DNA from: Tubiluchus corallicola
Taxonomy: Eukaryota; Priapulida; Priapulimorpha; Priapulimorphida; Tubiluchidae
Assembly: GCA_030141605.1 (NCBI GenBank)
Contig: JAQGDQ010000493.1
Span: 1 to 64,000 of the forward strand
DNA length: 64,000 bases
Reading direction: 5' to 3'
Made by a program: the position numbers and the translations under genes. The notes under the pieces were generated by a model. The model was given only the letters and a program-made list of their open reading frames with translations, searched no databases and was not told where the DNA came from. Positions 1 through 12,000 of this stretch are shown one piece after another; within the stretch, counting starts at the first letter, position 1; each line of letters opens with the position of its first letter.

Positions 1-1130
1 TTACATGTCTTGATTGGTATGAAACTATGCTACACTCCACAAACAAACAAACATGTTAGTAGTAACAGAACTATCAATATTAGGGAGCTGCCACTTTGTT
101 GCTGAATTCCACAAAACACAGTGCACTGTTGGTGTTGTACAAGCTCAAGTGCACTTAAGCAGTAAAGAGTGCACATACTCATCTTTGCTGTTTAACTTAG
201 GCCCAATACGTTTAATGTGTAATGCTTCCAGTATTGAAAGATCATGGTAATTGTACATAATGTGTACACAATGGTACATAAAACCGACAGACACAGGACC
301 ATCATTAAATTACAATGCGATAGCTCCAACTCGCTACAAGCAAGCAGTTATACATGGAGGGGTTCACCGACTTTACAGGATAGCCAGCAGTGAGAACATC
401 TTTAAAGCTGACCTGGACAAATTTTCCAATCGTTCTCAAAATAATCAGTATCCTGAAAGTTTTATGAAACGGGAGTTTGACAAAGCAATATCTAGCCTGG
501 CAACTTCAGATTTTTCCTAACAGTCAGAGCCTGTAGCAGATACAACTGAAACAACTATTTTGAAAATACCATATAGAGGCAGGATTAGTGATGGATTTAG
601 ACATCGTATCAAGCGGTTAGTACTAGATGCCCGCATTGTGATGACAACTGTGAAGTTGAGGTCTACACTACCTACGCTGAAATCTGCTGTTCCAAAGTTC
701 ATACAGTCTAATCTAGAGTACCATTTTAAATGTGAATCGTGCAATGATTCCTATGTCAGTCATGCGATACGACATCTTTCATTTAGATTAGATGAACATC
801 ACAGAACGACACAGAGATCTCAAAGGTGCCAAAGTGGGCAGGCATTTGAAGTAAACAATGTCAAAATCTTAGCCAAAGGACACAATTACCTGTGATTTGT
901 CAATACTGGAAGTGTTACACATTAAACGTATTGGACCTAAGTTAAACAGCAAAGATGAGTATGTGTACTCTTTACTGCTGAAGTGCACATGAGCTTGTAC
1001 AACACCAACAGTGCATTGTGTTTTGTGGAATTCAGCAACAAAATGGCAGCTCCCTAATATTCTGTGACTATTAACATGTCTGTGGAGTGTAGCATAGTTT
1101 CATACCCATGAAGACATGTAATCCGCAAGG
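1..1130 (+). mobile_element. Penelope-like retroelement relic with inverted flanking arms
   Basis: The core (about 276-992) reads in one frame as the end of a Penelope-like reverse transcriptase (motifs PTRYKQAVIHGGVHRLYRI and NQYPESF), then a linker and a GIY-YIG-like domain (HFKCESCNDSYVSHAIRHLS, followed by a DEH motif). One in-frame stop (518-520) and one frameshift near 895 break it; after the shift the frame continues (ILEVLHIKRIGPKLNSKDEY) to a stop at 990-992. Positions 1 to about 250 are an inverted copy of about 900-1127, including the 3' end of the coding frame, so the relic has two long inverted arms. The left arm may continue beyond the window. Calling the family Penelope-like rests on the order of thumb region and Cys-rich GIY-YIG-type tail; only the C-terminal part survives, so it is inactive. 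Confidence 0.72.
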
Positions 1131-1424
1131 TAAATTGCTAAATTATCTGTAGAACAGTTTATCATATACCTTTTGGCTATCTAACTACTGAATTGCATTT
1201 CGATGTTGTTTCTAAATTCTGGTAAATTTCTTTGCTTTAGATGTCTTGACAATGAACAGTTTGTTCGCAACCGGTCGGCAATAGATTCAAATTTAGTGTA
1301 GTTACTTCTGTTTGCCAAATATGGATAATTCCATAAAATTAATTACATCTCTTTAAAGGGCTTCCTTTAAAATGTTGCTAAATATGAATTATGTACTCTA
1401 TACAACACGTTATACACAATAATA
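1131..1424. repeat. PLE-associated flanking sequence, repeated at 35.4 kb
   Basis: No gene is seen. About 1180-1290 (attgcatttcgatgttgttt and what follows, to the aatgaacagtttg segment) is repeated near 35405-35500 beside a sequence resembling the retroelement arm, so it is probably part of the same element family's terminal region. Confidence 0.45.
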
Positions 1425-1782
1425 CAGTGGTTCCCAAACTTTCTCGGACCGTTACCCAAATCGGGAAACCCGGTCGTGTCCATTACCCCCCACCTAGTAC
1501 TACTTCTCCAACTCGAAAAGTAAACACACGTATATGCCACAAGCAAGCAAAATTATTTATGTTTGCTCGTGACATAAATAAATTTCCAGGTGTTGTTGTT
1601 GTATTGTTGCCAAAACAAGAATTACAATTATGACATAGTGTTGCCTGCTTCTCTTGAAGAAGAAAACTACGTAAAATGCATTCCGAGCGAAGTTTTAAAA
1701 ATTTTCAGAGGGGTGCCCGTTACCCCCCAAAAAAAACATATTACCCCCGGGGGGTAATTTACCCCTACTTTGAGAACCACTG
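1425..1782. mobile_element. hAT-type MITE with 8-bp target duplication
   Basis: The ends are inverted repeats: the left reads CAGTGGTTCCCAAACTTT and the right, reversed, CAGTGGTTCTCAAAGT. The element is flanked on both sides by the perfect 8-bp direct repeat CAATAATA (1417-1424 and 1783-1790). CA(G)-starting termini and an 8-bp duplication are hallmarks of hAT transposons. The 358-bp interior is rich in runs of C or G beside TTACC and has no credible coding region, so it is non-autonomous. Confidence 0.85.
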
Positions 1783-1806
1783 CAATAATATAACAGGGAG
1801 AGAATC

Positions 1807-2835
1807 AACTGACGTCTAACATAATGTCAATCATTTTCCTTGACTGCCCAATAAGTGTTCAAATTATTTTGTGCCCCTGCAGAGCTTAATTAATGCAGGT
1901 ACGTTCGGCACATTTAGCTACAGCTGCGTCTGATACTGTTGTGAAAAATGCTCAGCTTTTCATTAGGTAGCGGGATATAATATTGGCCTAGCTAGATTTT
2001 ATTATTGCCAATTGAAATTGCTAGTGAATTAGTGAAAATATATAGTCTAGTTTTGTTTATAGGAAGAAATACACAACGCTTACATCAACGCGTTGCTGAC
2101 TAAACCATTTTGCAATCAAGAAAATATGCAGTTTAATTTAGTTTATGGCTTTGTAAGTTAGATAAAAACGACTATTTGATTAACTTTTAACAAAATATTT
2201 TATTTTCTGGCCAGTTTTTATAAACCCCATCTTCACAGTCAAAATGAATTCAAATGTGGTCAAAACTTATATTTTACATCAATGTAATACAAGCAATTTC
2301 TAGGCTATTTTTCTGGTTATGATCGTGATTAAAAGATGCCATTGGGACTTACGTGACTCAGGCATTAAATATGAGGGTTGTCTGTAGAATGGAACAGTCA
2401 AATTTATTCCATTTCCGTAGCCTGACAAACGGAAAAATACAAAAAAGAATAAATCTTGCAGACGAGCACATGATCAGTTAATATAGAAAAATACATCACA
2501 GGCTTGATGTTCATCTGTTTAATGGCAAGAGAGACTTAATATTTTTGTTGCTAATTTATTGTAAAGCAAAGCTAACTGGCCTAGTTTCTTTATTATGCTT
2601 ATGTCTCTGTATTTTGTAGTGCTTTGAAACTTCGTCTCTGCATTCTGTTTAAATTGGAAGTCATTTTTGGTCAACAGAGTAATTTCATGTAAAAATAGCT
2701 GCTGCTCTGCAAATTTGTGTTTATGAAAAAGCGCAATCAGTTTGTCTGTTGAATAGCCATTAGCTTTGACTGTCATGTTGTTAATTCAGTTTAGTTTAGC
2801 TTAGCTTAGACAGTTCTGCGTGAGCTGTTGTCCCG
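1807..2835. repeat. 1-kb dispersed repeat, copy 1 (copy 2 at 60516-61512)
   Basis: Nearly the whole block is repeated in the same orientation at 60516-61512, with point differences and small indels. A minus-strand open frame at 2519-2776 (85 codons) is interrupted in the second copy (TGA soon after the start), so it is probably not a gene. No terminal repeats or recognisable protein were found. It could be a segmental duplication or a fragment of an unclassified transposon. Confidence 0.8.
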
Positions 2836-2854
2836 AATGCCGCTGAGCGTGCTT

Positions 2855-2900
2855 GCGTTACAGCGGGGGCGGAGTGATAGACCAATTGACGTCAATTAGT
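2855..2900. promoter_or_regulatory. Possible TACC promoter: GC box plus CRE-like palindrome
   Basis: A GC box (GGGGGCGG, 2865-2872) is followed 15 bp later by a 14-bp palindrome AATTGACGTCAATT (2884-2897) containing the full CRE/bZIP site TGACGTCA. The cluster sits about 200 bp before the first TACC coding exon, just outside the dispersed repeat, in a locally G/C-rich patch. Promoter function is inferred from position and motif only; no TATA box stands out. Confidence 0.4.
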
Positions 2901-3095
2901 CCTATGGTAGTCTTTTCGCATGTTTTCAGTAAAGTTTCAGATGTAATGTCTTTTAGGTTGTCATGTTTGCTGTCAAACTATACAAGGAAATTGCATAGAA
3001 AGAATAATCAAGGATAAGAATAGGTATCAGTTACATACTGGCCAACGAAAACAAACTAGCTAACTAGTACCTCCTTCGACAATTAAATATTTCTC

Positions 3096-6000
3096 ATGTC
3101 TCGAACTCGATGTTTTCATTATCGTTACCAATATTATGCTAATTATCCTTTCAGGGAAGAAAACTTCATCAAGAACAAAAAGGTTTCTGAAGGACAATTA
3201 GTAGATGAAGGTAACGAACAACGTGTCACACTAAGTACTGCGTTTGCTATAAAATCAGAAGAGAATTTTAACGTCGACTGCCACATTTTGTGTTGCGAAC
3301 TTTCACTACCATCTGTAGTTCTAGCCGAGTCCATTTCTTCGCCCAAAGAAGTTGTGCTACAAAAGTTAGGAAACGACGAAAGATCAGAAAATATTGTAAA
3401 TGTAGAAGCAGTTGTAAGTGAGAATGTGCCTACTGACTCTGCAGAAAACTTGAATGTACCAGGGGACACTAAACAGGCCCTTGAGACTTCTGTGAATTTG
3501 TTAGATTTCTCATGTGCATCTATTGACGAACCAACCAAAGAGGTAACTGCTGAAGCAGATTTGATTATCAGTTCTGAGGTACCTGAAGAAGACTCTGATT
3601 ATCGTGTTCTTACTGATCTTAATGAAAATAAAATAAATTTTGAAGAAAACGCGGTTTCAAGTGATACACCAGTGAATCTCATCGACCGTGGTATTTCTTC
3701 ATTATCACAACCTTCAGTTACTGTTAAATTTGCAGAAGATTCCGAAAAAGACTTGTCCAATTTATGCGATGTAAATCAAGATAAACTTCTTGCTGAACGT
3801 TGCATTCGTCCTCTTGAAACATCAGTGAATTTGTTAGATTTTTCGCTGACTGCTCCAGATACTTCTGCAAACGTTGTTGCTGCAAATGACTTGAAAGCCT
3901 CTTCCAGGAAGTGTGAATGTGATATTGCATTAAAAGATTCTACTCCAAGTTTACTTGATGTTTCCTTATCTGGTTATCCCGAAGGAGAATCGTCCAACAC
4001 AAACTGTGTTGTAAGTGAAAATAAACTTGCAGAACAAGTGGGTGATCTTATACCAATTACTAATACACTATCACCTGCAGAACAAACAGAAGCAGGACTT
4101 TGTGATACAGAATCTACAAAGCATATTACTGCAGGAACAGGCAGTGCCTTTTCTGAGTCATCTACGACTGTTGTCGACGAAGATACTGTTCAGGAAAACA
4201 CTGCTGTCCAATTGTCTCATACAGCTACTAAACCTGTAAAAGCTTTAACTACTGATACTGTACTGTCTCCATTAGATGACATAGCTTTTGACGAAGATTT
4301 CGATGATAGTGATCCGGCTGACGTTACTGTTGTAGCTGCCAATTTTGAAAATCCTGTGCCTGAAGAAATTAGTTTATTAACAACTGCTAAAGAATCCCTA
4401 GGAGAGCCTGATTTGTCTGATATAGTAACTTCTAAATCGGAGCAAGTCGAGGAACAGTCTACAACTAAAGCAGAAGCTGTAACAGTATCATACATAACGG
4501 TTGATGAACAAGTATGTTCTGGGTCTGAAAAGCCCGAAACTGTTACAGAAACTGAGGTGAAAATAGATGATAATGATATTACAAATGAGGCTGTGGTAGA
4601 TTTATCCAAAACTGAAAGTCATGTGAATAATAGTGATCCATTTAATTCTTTTGATGAAATTCCAATTAAAAAAGGATCATACGTCATAAACTGGGATGAG
4701 ATAGACGAATTTACCAATCCGTTTGATGAGAAAGTAAGATCCGTTACTAAAGTTAATAAGCAACCAGAAGAAAAAGTTTCTGGTCAAAACTGTCGGAAAA
4801 ATTTATTCGACGAACAAAACTCACCTCAAGAAAAAGAAGTTCATACGGACTGTGTTATTAAGGACGTGGAACTTATCATACCTGTCAACGGAGAAGAGAT
4901 TACTGTGGAAAAGTCTATTGATGGTATTGAGGAAACTACGGCAATTGTGAAAGTTTCTGAAAATTGGGAAAAATCCATTAAGAAGGTAATGATTGAAAAG
5001 TTTTATTTTTAAAATAAATGTAATTCCTGCCATTTATAACTTCCTGTTGAGGTTTTTATCCTTTCTTTTCTATGCTTTTCTATTCCTTTTCACATTCTTT
5101 TTTCTGCATAACTTGAGGGTACTCAAGATGATCTATTGTGATGTAACTTGAGTGCTACTGTGAGATATGGTATGTATCCAAAAGAATTTTTAAACGATAT
5201 TCTTACCATTTTTACATTATGAAAAAAATGTCATATGTACGTTTGTTATTATTATCATTATTATAACTTATTTCTGCTGATTATACTCATTGTTTGCTCA
5301 TTCTTGATTTTGCTGATGTTGTAATTGGTTACAGGGTGTTTGATAACCTTGATTTTATTTTATTATTATTATTATTATTGTTATTATTATTGATTTTGTA
5401 ATTAGATTTTGCATGAATTATGTTTTTTATATAGACTTTATTTCCTTTTTGGTTTGTTTTCCATTTTTTGCATGATTGCATGATATATATTATAAATTGA
5501 TTTATGCATGATTTAATCTTACTTAGATTAAATAAATTTCATGAATTTGCCTAATTTGTTATAACTAGCTGTAAATTGTTTGAAAATTAATTATTAACAT
5601 TATTAACATTTTGGTTACTGAATAACAAACAGTTTTAGTAGCTAAAATAATGCTACTAAACCATCAGTTTCTATGAAAGGGTGGCTGATTTGATAACTTC
5701 AGTTTTCGTTACCCCTTTCTCTGTGTACGAGTTATTTGCAGTTCTTACTCTAATTTTTGACACTATTATGGGTCAAAAGCGAACTGAATCTAAATCTATC
5801 TGTCCTCCTCCCCTTCATTTCTTTCTTTTTTGTGATTTTCTTTTCAGTTTGAAATTCTAACATTATCCATTACCGTAGACACTTCCTCCTCCACATGTCG
5901 GCATAAGCAAGTTGTACTACTTGAAAATATAATAAATTAGTCATGCCTACAATTCGAACAGAACGTTACAAACATTCAGCAATGCCTGTGCGTTATTAGA

Positions 6001-9000
6001 ACCACTAAACAGTAGTGAGGGACTTGTTTCTAAATCAGAGTAAAAGATTTATTTTCACAATTGTTTTTAAACTGTTTCGCTGACCTTGTGGTGTCATTTC
6101 TTCAAATTTTTTTCTTGTAAGCAATGTCTCTTATGCATCTTTTGACTTTTTCTCATTTTTATTGAATTTACACCTTGTATTCAGTTTTACTGCTATGGTG
6201 TGATTTTCTAATAAAACCTATTATTTCTTTTATTTTTATTTATCTATTAGTCCTTCCAGGCTTTTATCTTAACTTTGTTAAACATGTAAGGTTAGTTTTG
6301 TTCAAATGTGCACAATTAATCCAATCATTTAACATTCCTTTTCACTGTGAGCTGTTATATAGTTTCTATAAAAAACTTTCTGGCGGAGATTTTCTTTTTA
6401 AACAATAGCATTTCTTATTCTAGAGGCCATTGCCAGAATCTCCTCTTAAACCTCTAAACGTTGACGAAATACCGCTAGTGGCGCCATCTACGATGGCGGA
6501 CGACGACATTCCTCTACCAAAAGGCACATACAACATCAACTGGGATGAGATCGATGAAAACACAAATCCTTTCGACACGCGAACCAAAGTTACCAGCAAT
6601 ACCCCACTCAAACCTATGAAAGAAATGAGTCCGTCTGCTGAACCAGTAGATAATAGTGTGCCTGCTGATAAAGGTAAAACATTCAATCTAGTAGCGACTG
6701 CTCATTTACATTGATGACACTCAAATTAATAACAATCTGATCGTTAATACTGATTATTTCATCACTTATTTCAGACAGCCTTATTTTGATCAGTCTGTAT
6801 GTTGTAAAATTGTAATATGAGATTGCTTACTTGATGATATAAAACTTAGTTTTCTCAAATATGAAGTTGTCGTTGAACTTTGAAAAAATGTTTTCCATAC
6901 AGTAGTATATTCTAGTTGCACTGTTTAAAAGCGGAGGAAAGGGGATTTTAAAGTATATTTCAAAAAACTCCATACCAAGTTATATTACTTATCATTGCCT
7001 TCGCTGTTTGAAAGACTTGCATAATGGGAAAAGAGAATTCTTAATAATTTAAAATATTTGCCTCACCTGATAAAACATCACTGCATTGCCATCCCAGTGT
7101 GCACCACTTGTTCATGAAAAAACACGTTATTGATCTTTTTGACAGGTTAAAGTAATTTATACATTTGGCTGTTAGTTAAGGGTGTGCTGTGAATGCTTTG
7201 AGAATAGTCTTAATAATTACTGATTAATAATTTCTTAGTTTTAAACTTTCATTAAAAGATAATTACTTTGTTCTTTCAGTTGCACCAGTAAATGAAGAGA
7301 GTCAGAAAGCTAGCGACAAGGGTACTAAAAAGCCTGCATCTAAGAAACCTGTGTAAGTCTTCGGTAAAATATCAGAATATTTAGTAAAATATTACAGGTG
7401 TGACATGAAGCTGTTGGCCATATATTTCAAATTTGTTTTAAACATAACCTAGTTTTGTTTTAACCATCTTGCGCCTGCATTTAAATTGTTAAGTGGCATT
7501 TACCAGATATTGTGAATGCGTTGTGCTTTATCCGCCTGCAGAATATCTGAGTCTAAGAAATCAATATGAAATAGCTGCAGAAAAAATAATGCATAATGCA
7601 GGTTTGATAAACGGATGTATTGCAAACAACATAAACCGATTTTATCTACTCAGCATCCGCACAAAACATATGCATTTCGGATGTCTACTTTATCCGATTT
7701 AAGAAAGGTGCGAAGATAATTTTTGATTTCAAACCATTAGCTTGCTGTTTTGTTATACATAGACATTTGCTGTTGTTATAGTACCCACTTCATTGTAGTA
7801 TGGTTTCTCATGTAGGAACTTTTTATTTTGCAAGTAATAAGTAACTTCTAAGTCCCCTGTGTTCTGATATGTTACCGGGTTTGTATAACAAAGTGTTGGC
7901 ATTAAAGATATTAAGTTTTTGACTGTTGAAGTCTACAGAAATGTGCAGAGATTATGAAACCTACAAAACACGTAGTGCTGTTTTACATTTTTGAAATCTG
8001 CTGTTTTTCAGGACAAAAAAGGGTGTAAATGGGGAAGCAACCGCAGAGGAGAAAAAACCGAAAGTTGTGCGATCGTCGATCCGCGATCAAATCAAAGCTG
8101 CCCGTGCCGCTGGTGCACAGAAGAAAAACACCGATGCTATGGATGCTGTGGACGACATCGCTTTATTTGTCCCAACCAACAATAACGACAAAAACACAGA
8201 GTCATTAGAAAACACAGTGGGTTGTTCCGCCACTGATGTAAACAGTAATTCTCAGCCAAATGTGGATAACACGAACAATTCTACTGACGCTAATGCAGAG
8301 AAAGTAGAAACAAACAATCGCCTCGTATCTGAAAGTGATGCGTTGGATACGAATCATATGCGAGACTCTGGCATTGGAGATTCACCTAATGCCAATAAAC
8401 ATAACACCGCTAAAGCACCGAGTCTCGTGCCGGACGGTTCTACGGTGAAAACGGTTCAAAACGGCATGGTCGATGCAACGAGTGGTGAAGAAAACCAACG
8501 GGTAACCGGGGATGGTAGTGCGCATTCGTTCGCAACTGCGCTGTCCAGCGGGGAAGAGGAGTTCTTCGACTCGGAATCGGGGACGACGATACCGCAGGCA
8601 TTGTTGCCAAGCATAAACGGGATGACGGAGAGTGCAATGACGGCCACGAACGAGTTTCCGGCAGACGGGGTAGACTTCCCAGAGGAGGATTTCAAACCAG
8701 CCATTGAAGGTATGCAGATATAGGGCTATCTCTCATTTGAAGCAATTTGGGTTAATATTTCACACACGCATGGCTAAATTTTGCAAACCCTTATAAGCCT
8801 GATTTCAGCATTATTTTGCAAAGTAGAACGTCATTGAATTATGTTTATGCTAATATCGCTACATGCATTTGTTTTGGATGTGCATAGCACACTTTCGCAC
8901 ATTTTTCGACAGTCTGAATGATTAATTAGTAATTACCTTTGTTATTTTACTTACATACATGTTTGTTTGAGTTAATATAGTTAATGATATATCGTTACCC

Positions 9001-12000
9001 TGGCTTCACAATATTTTTTTATTTTAGGTTTTCCGGTAGAGATTTTCAGTGTTTAGTGTTATATGACTGTTACAGAAAAACCTGAAAGTCATTTGAAGTC
9101 ATAAGATAAAATCCCTATTTACTTTGGGGGATTTTGTGTGGTTAATAATAAATAATACAAATATTATTTCATATTACACTTGAACAAGCTTTAATATATC
9201 GTATATACATGATCGAATTGCTGTGGGAAATGGGTACATTTGTATACGTTTGTCTTGCCAAGTTTCATGACATGGTCTTCTAACTTTACATGCACTCCAA
9301 AACTATACTTCAGATGAAGTTTCTGTATAAATGAATTTCACTATGAATAAATATGACACGAGGTCTACACCTTAGGTGAAAAGTAGCGACATACATAGAT
9401 TTTTCGTTATTGTTTTTCTTTTATCGCAGGTTTCATCATTAATGTTACACGCCTAATTCGAATACGTCCCTTTCACATTTAAGGTCGTCTGCATGTATTC
9501 ATGATGCCTTGTTTTCTTTTGTTTTGCAATTTTATTTGTTTTAACTTTTGCATGTTTATGTGCTAATTTTGTTCCTTTTTGCTTTTGCATTGCATCTACA
9601 GTTATGAGTGCTCTTACCGATCCGAATGAGCTTGACTACTTGGAAAATGTTGGAGGAGGAATGGATGACTTCAAAGCATCTGCTTTAGCTAGGCAATCCC
9701 TTTATAGAAAGTTTGACCCTCTGGTCGAAAATGCAAGTCCCGGTTAGTACCCTGTTATTGTCTTTGCTGTTTAGTTCTCAGATGTGTTGTGTTATAATTT
9801 TGATGACTGTTCAAAGTTCAAAATTTATTCATTGAAAAGAATTGTTATATAAACATACCTATAAGCAAGTTCGACATGATTCTACCCATAAATTTTAAAA
9901 CTGCTAATTTGTCAATTTTAAATTTTATTTTCAAAAGTGAGCTGTGGCGAGAATGCAGGAAAATTCTAGAATTTGCCAATTTTCCTCTAGAGTTAATCTC
10001 ATTTTCCCTAACTTATGAAATGCTTGTTTGGGGGCAACGAATTAAAAAATCCAACAAGTAAAAAAAGAAAGAACTGCCGTTCTTTGAGCAGTCCAAAAAT
10101 CTCAAATGAGAGAGAAATTAAGCAGAATAGAAATTAATAAGAATTTGAATATGAGACAGCTCTCCTGAGACTCGTCATCTTTAACAGAGAAAAACGTAAT
10201 GCCCTTTATAGTCTCAAGGATTGTAATATTCATTCAGTGGCACTAGCAGGCCAATTTTTTTCTCTGTTAATTAGAATTCTCTGACTCAGTGGTCACGTCT
10301 TACTAAAATTTGTAAGTTTGTTGACTTGGGATTCGATACTGCTTTACTAATAAGTTTTTTATCTTGGCAACTTTGGATTTGAGTCGCAAAATTGAAAAAC
10401 TTAGACTTGGCTTGAGACTCAAACCCTATGGAACTTGACTTGACTTCAGACTCAAACCCTTTGGAACTTGAGTCTTGACCAAGTGACCTCATAGTCACTT
10501 AGTACTTTTTACTGCAAATATTGTTCAGTTTGGTTGGTGTTTAAAAATAGCAAAAAAAGCACTGCGATAAATTTGATGTGCACAGCTAGGTATTTAAGCT
10601 TATGTATAAACTATGAGCTTAGCACCATTATGGCGATATTAAATTCAAGAGGTGACTTGAACTGAATAATGACACCACTCTTTATTTATTGTAATACCCT
10701 GCCCACAATCCACATTCTGCATTTTCATGACACAAACAATTCAGATTTTTTTAACAGTTTTCAATGTTTTCAGATGTTACCGGTCGAAAATCCATCCTAG
10801 CGGGCGGCCCTGATGTTATGCAAACGAGGTATTGTTTGTTTGGTCTTAATTATGGGGCAGACATTTACTAGACATGCAAGTATAGTGGTGCTTGGTGTAA
10901 ATGGCAAGATCATTAGCAATACGAGCTGAAATTTTTGAAATTAGTTCGTTTTACACATCTAGGGAGACGACATTTAAACTTCTGCTGTGTAAACAAAGCC
11001 AACAGACTTTCTATAATTAACTATTTGTGTCCATGATAAGCAGTGTTAAAGACTGTTCTTGGACAAGCATAGCCATGACTGATAAAAACGTCTGTGTGGT
11101 GCTTGTTACATCTTATATGATATATATTGAATGCTTATTTGACCTCTGCCGAATTTCGTATTTCAGCGAAGACGTGTTGTTGATGGGAACTCCGCCTACA
11201 AGCCAGAATTCATTGCACGGCGCCATTGTGGGCCAAACTGCCAAGACCAGCCAGAAACCTGTATTAGATTATAGCATCATGAACAACACTGCACTAGGGG
11301 TTTGTGTTTAACATGGTCATAGCATTTGTGTGCGTAAATCACTACATACATTTTTTCGTTGTTGTTGTTGTTGTCGCTGCTGCTACTGTAGCAGTGGTTC
11401 TAATGTTTCACCTTACCTTTTGACACTGAAACTGTTTCTATGAAGACCTATAAGAGTTGTTCGCTACTGCACTTGTACATTTCTTGCTCACATTTTATAA
11501 TACAATTTTATGTAATAAGTGTGTATGGCGGGGCCGGAATCTAACTCTTTATCAAAGATAATCTCTCTGATAAACACATTCCATGGTGAGATAATTAATG
11601 GCTGAAGTCTTAGAAACCTTATAAATATACTTATACATATACATGTAGTATAATTCTTAATTATTAAGAATATGGAGTTCGGTTACATTTAGATTCGAAT
11701 ATTTGCTTAAACTCTGTTTCTTTTTTCTCAGTAGATTGTTTTAGTGTGGAGCAGGTTATTTTAGTTTTTCCTTTCTCTTTCAGCAACCCGGGTCAGCATT
11801 GAGTGATGAAAACTCAGAGGTAGGTACCAGTTTTGCTCAACCTTTTATCTTAGATTTTTATTACTTTGGCCATCAAAAAGTTTTTGGGCATCAGGAAACG
11901 TAAGCTGTGTTTTGAGCGTAAGGATTTTAAGGAGTGCAGACGATTGTTTTGGCTAAAAATGCCAAAATTAAGCCAATAGAAAGAAATCAGTCGATTTATG

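Noticed and set aside
53-250. 65-codon frame at the left edge as a gene
   Set aside because: It lies in the inverted arm of the retroelement and is the antisense of its coding end.
1-1130. Inverted arms read as LTRs of an LTR retrotransposon
   Set aside because: The arms are inverted rather than direct, one arm contains the end of the coding frame, and the protein motifs are Penelope-like.
2519-2776. 85-codon minus-strand frame as a small gene
   Set aside because: The homologous frame in the second repeat copy is broken by an early stop, and no family motif is visible.
4217-4609. Minus-strand open frame opposite TACC exon 1
   Set aside because: It is a shadow of a long, biased coding exon on the other strand.
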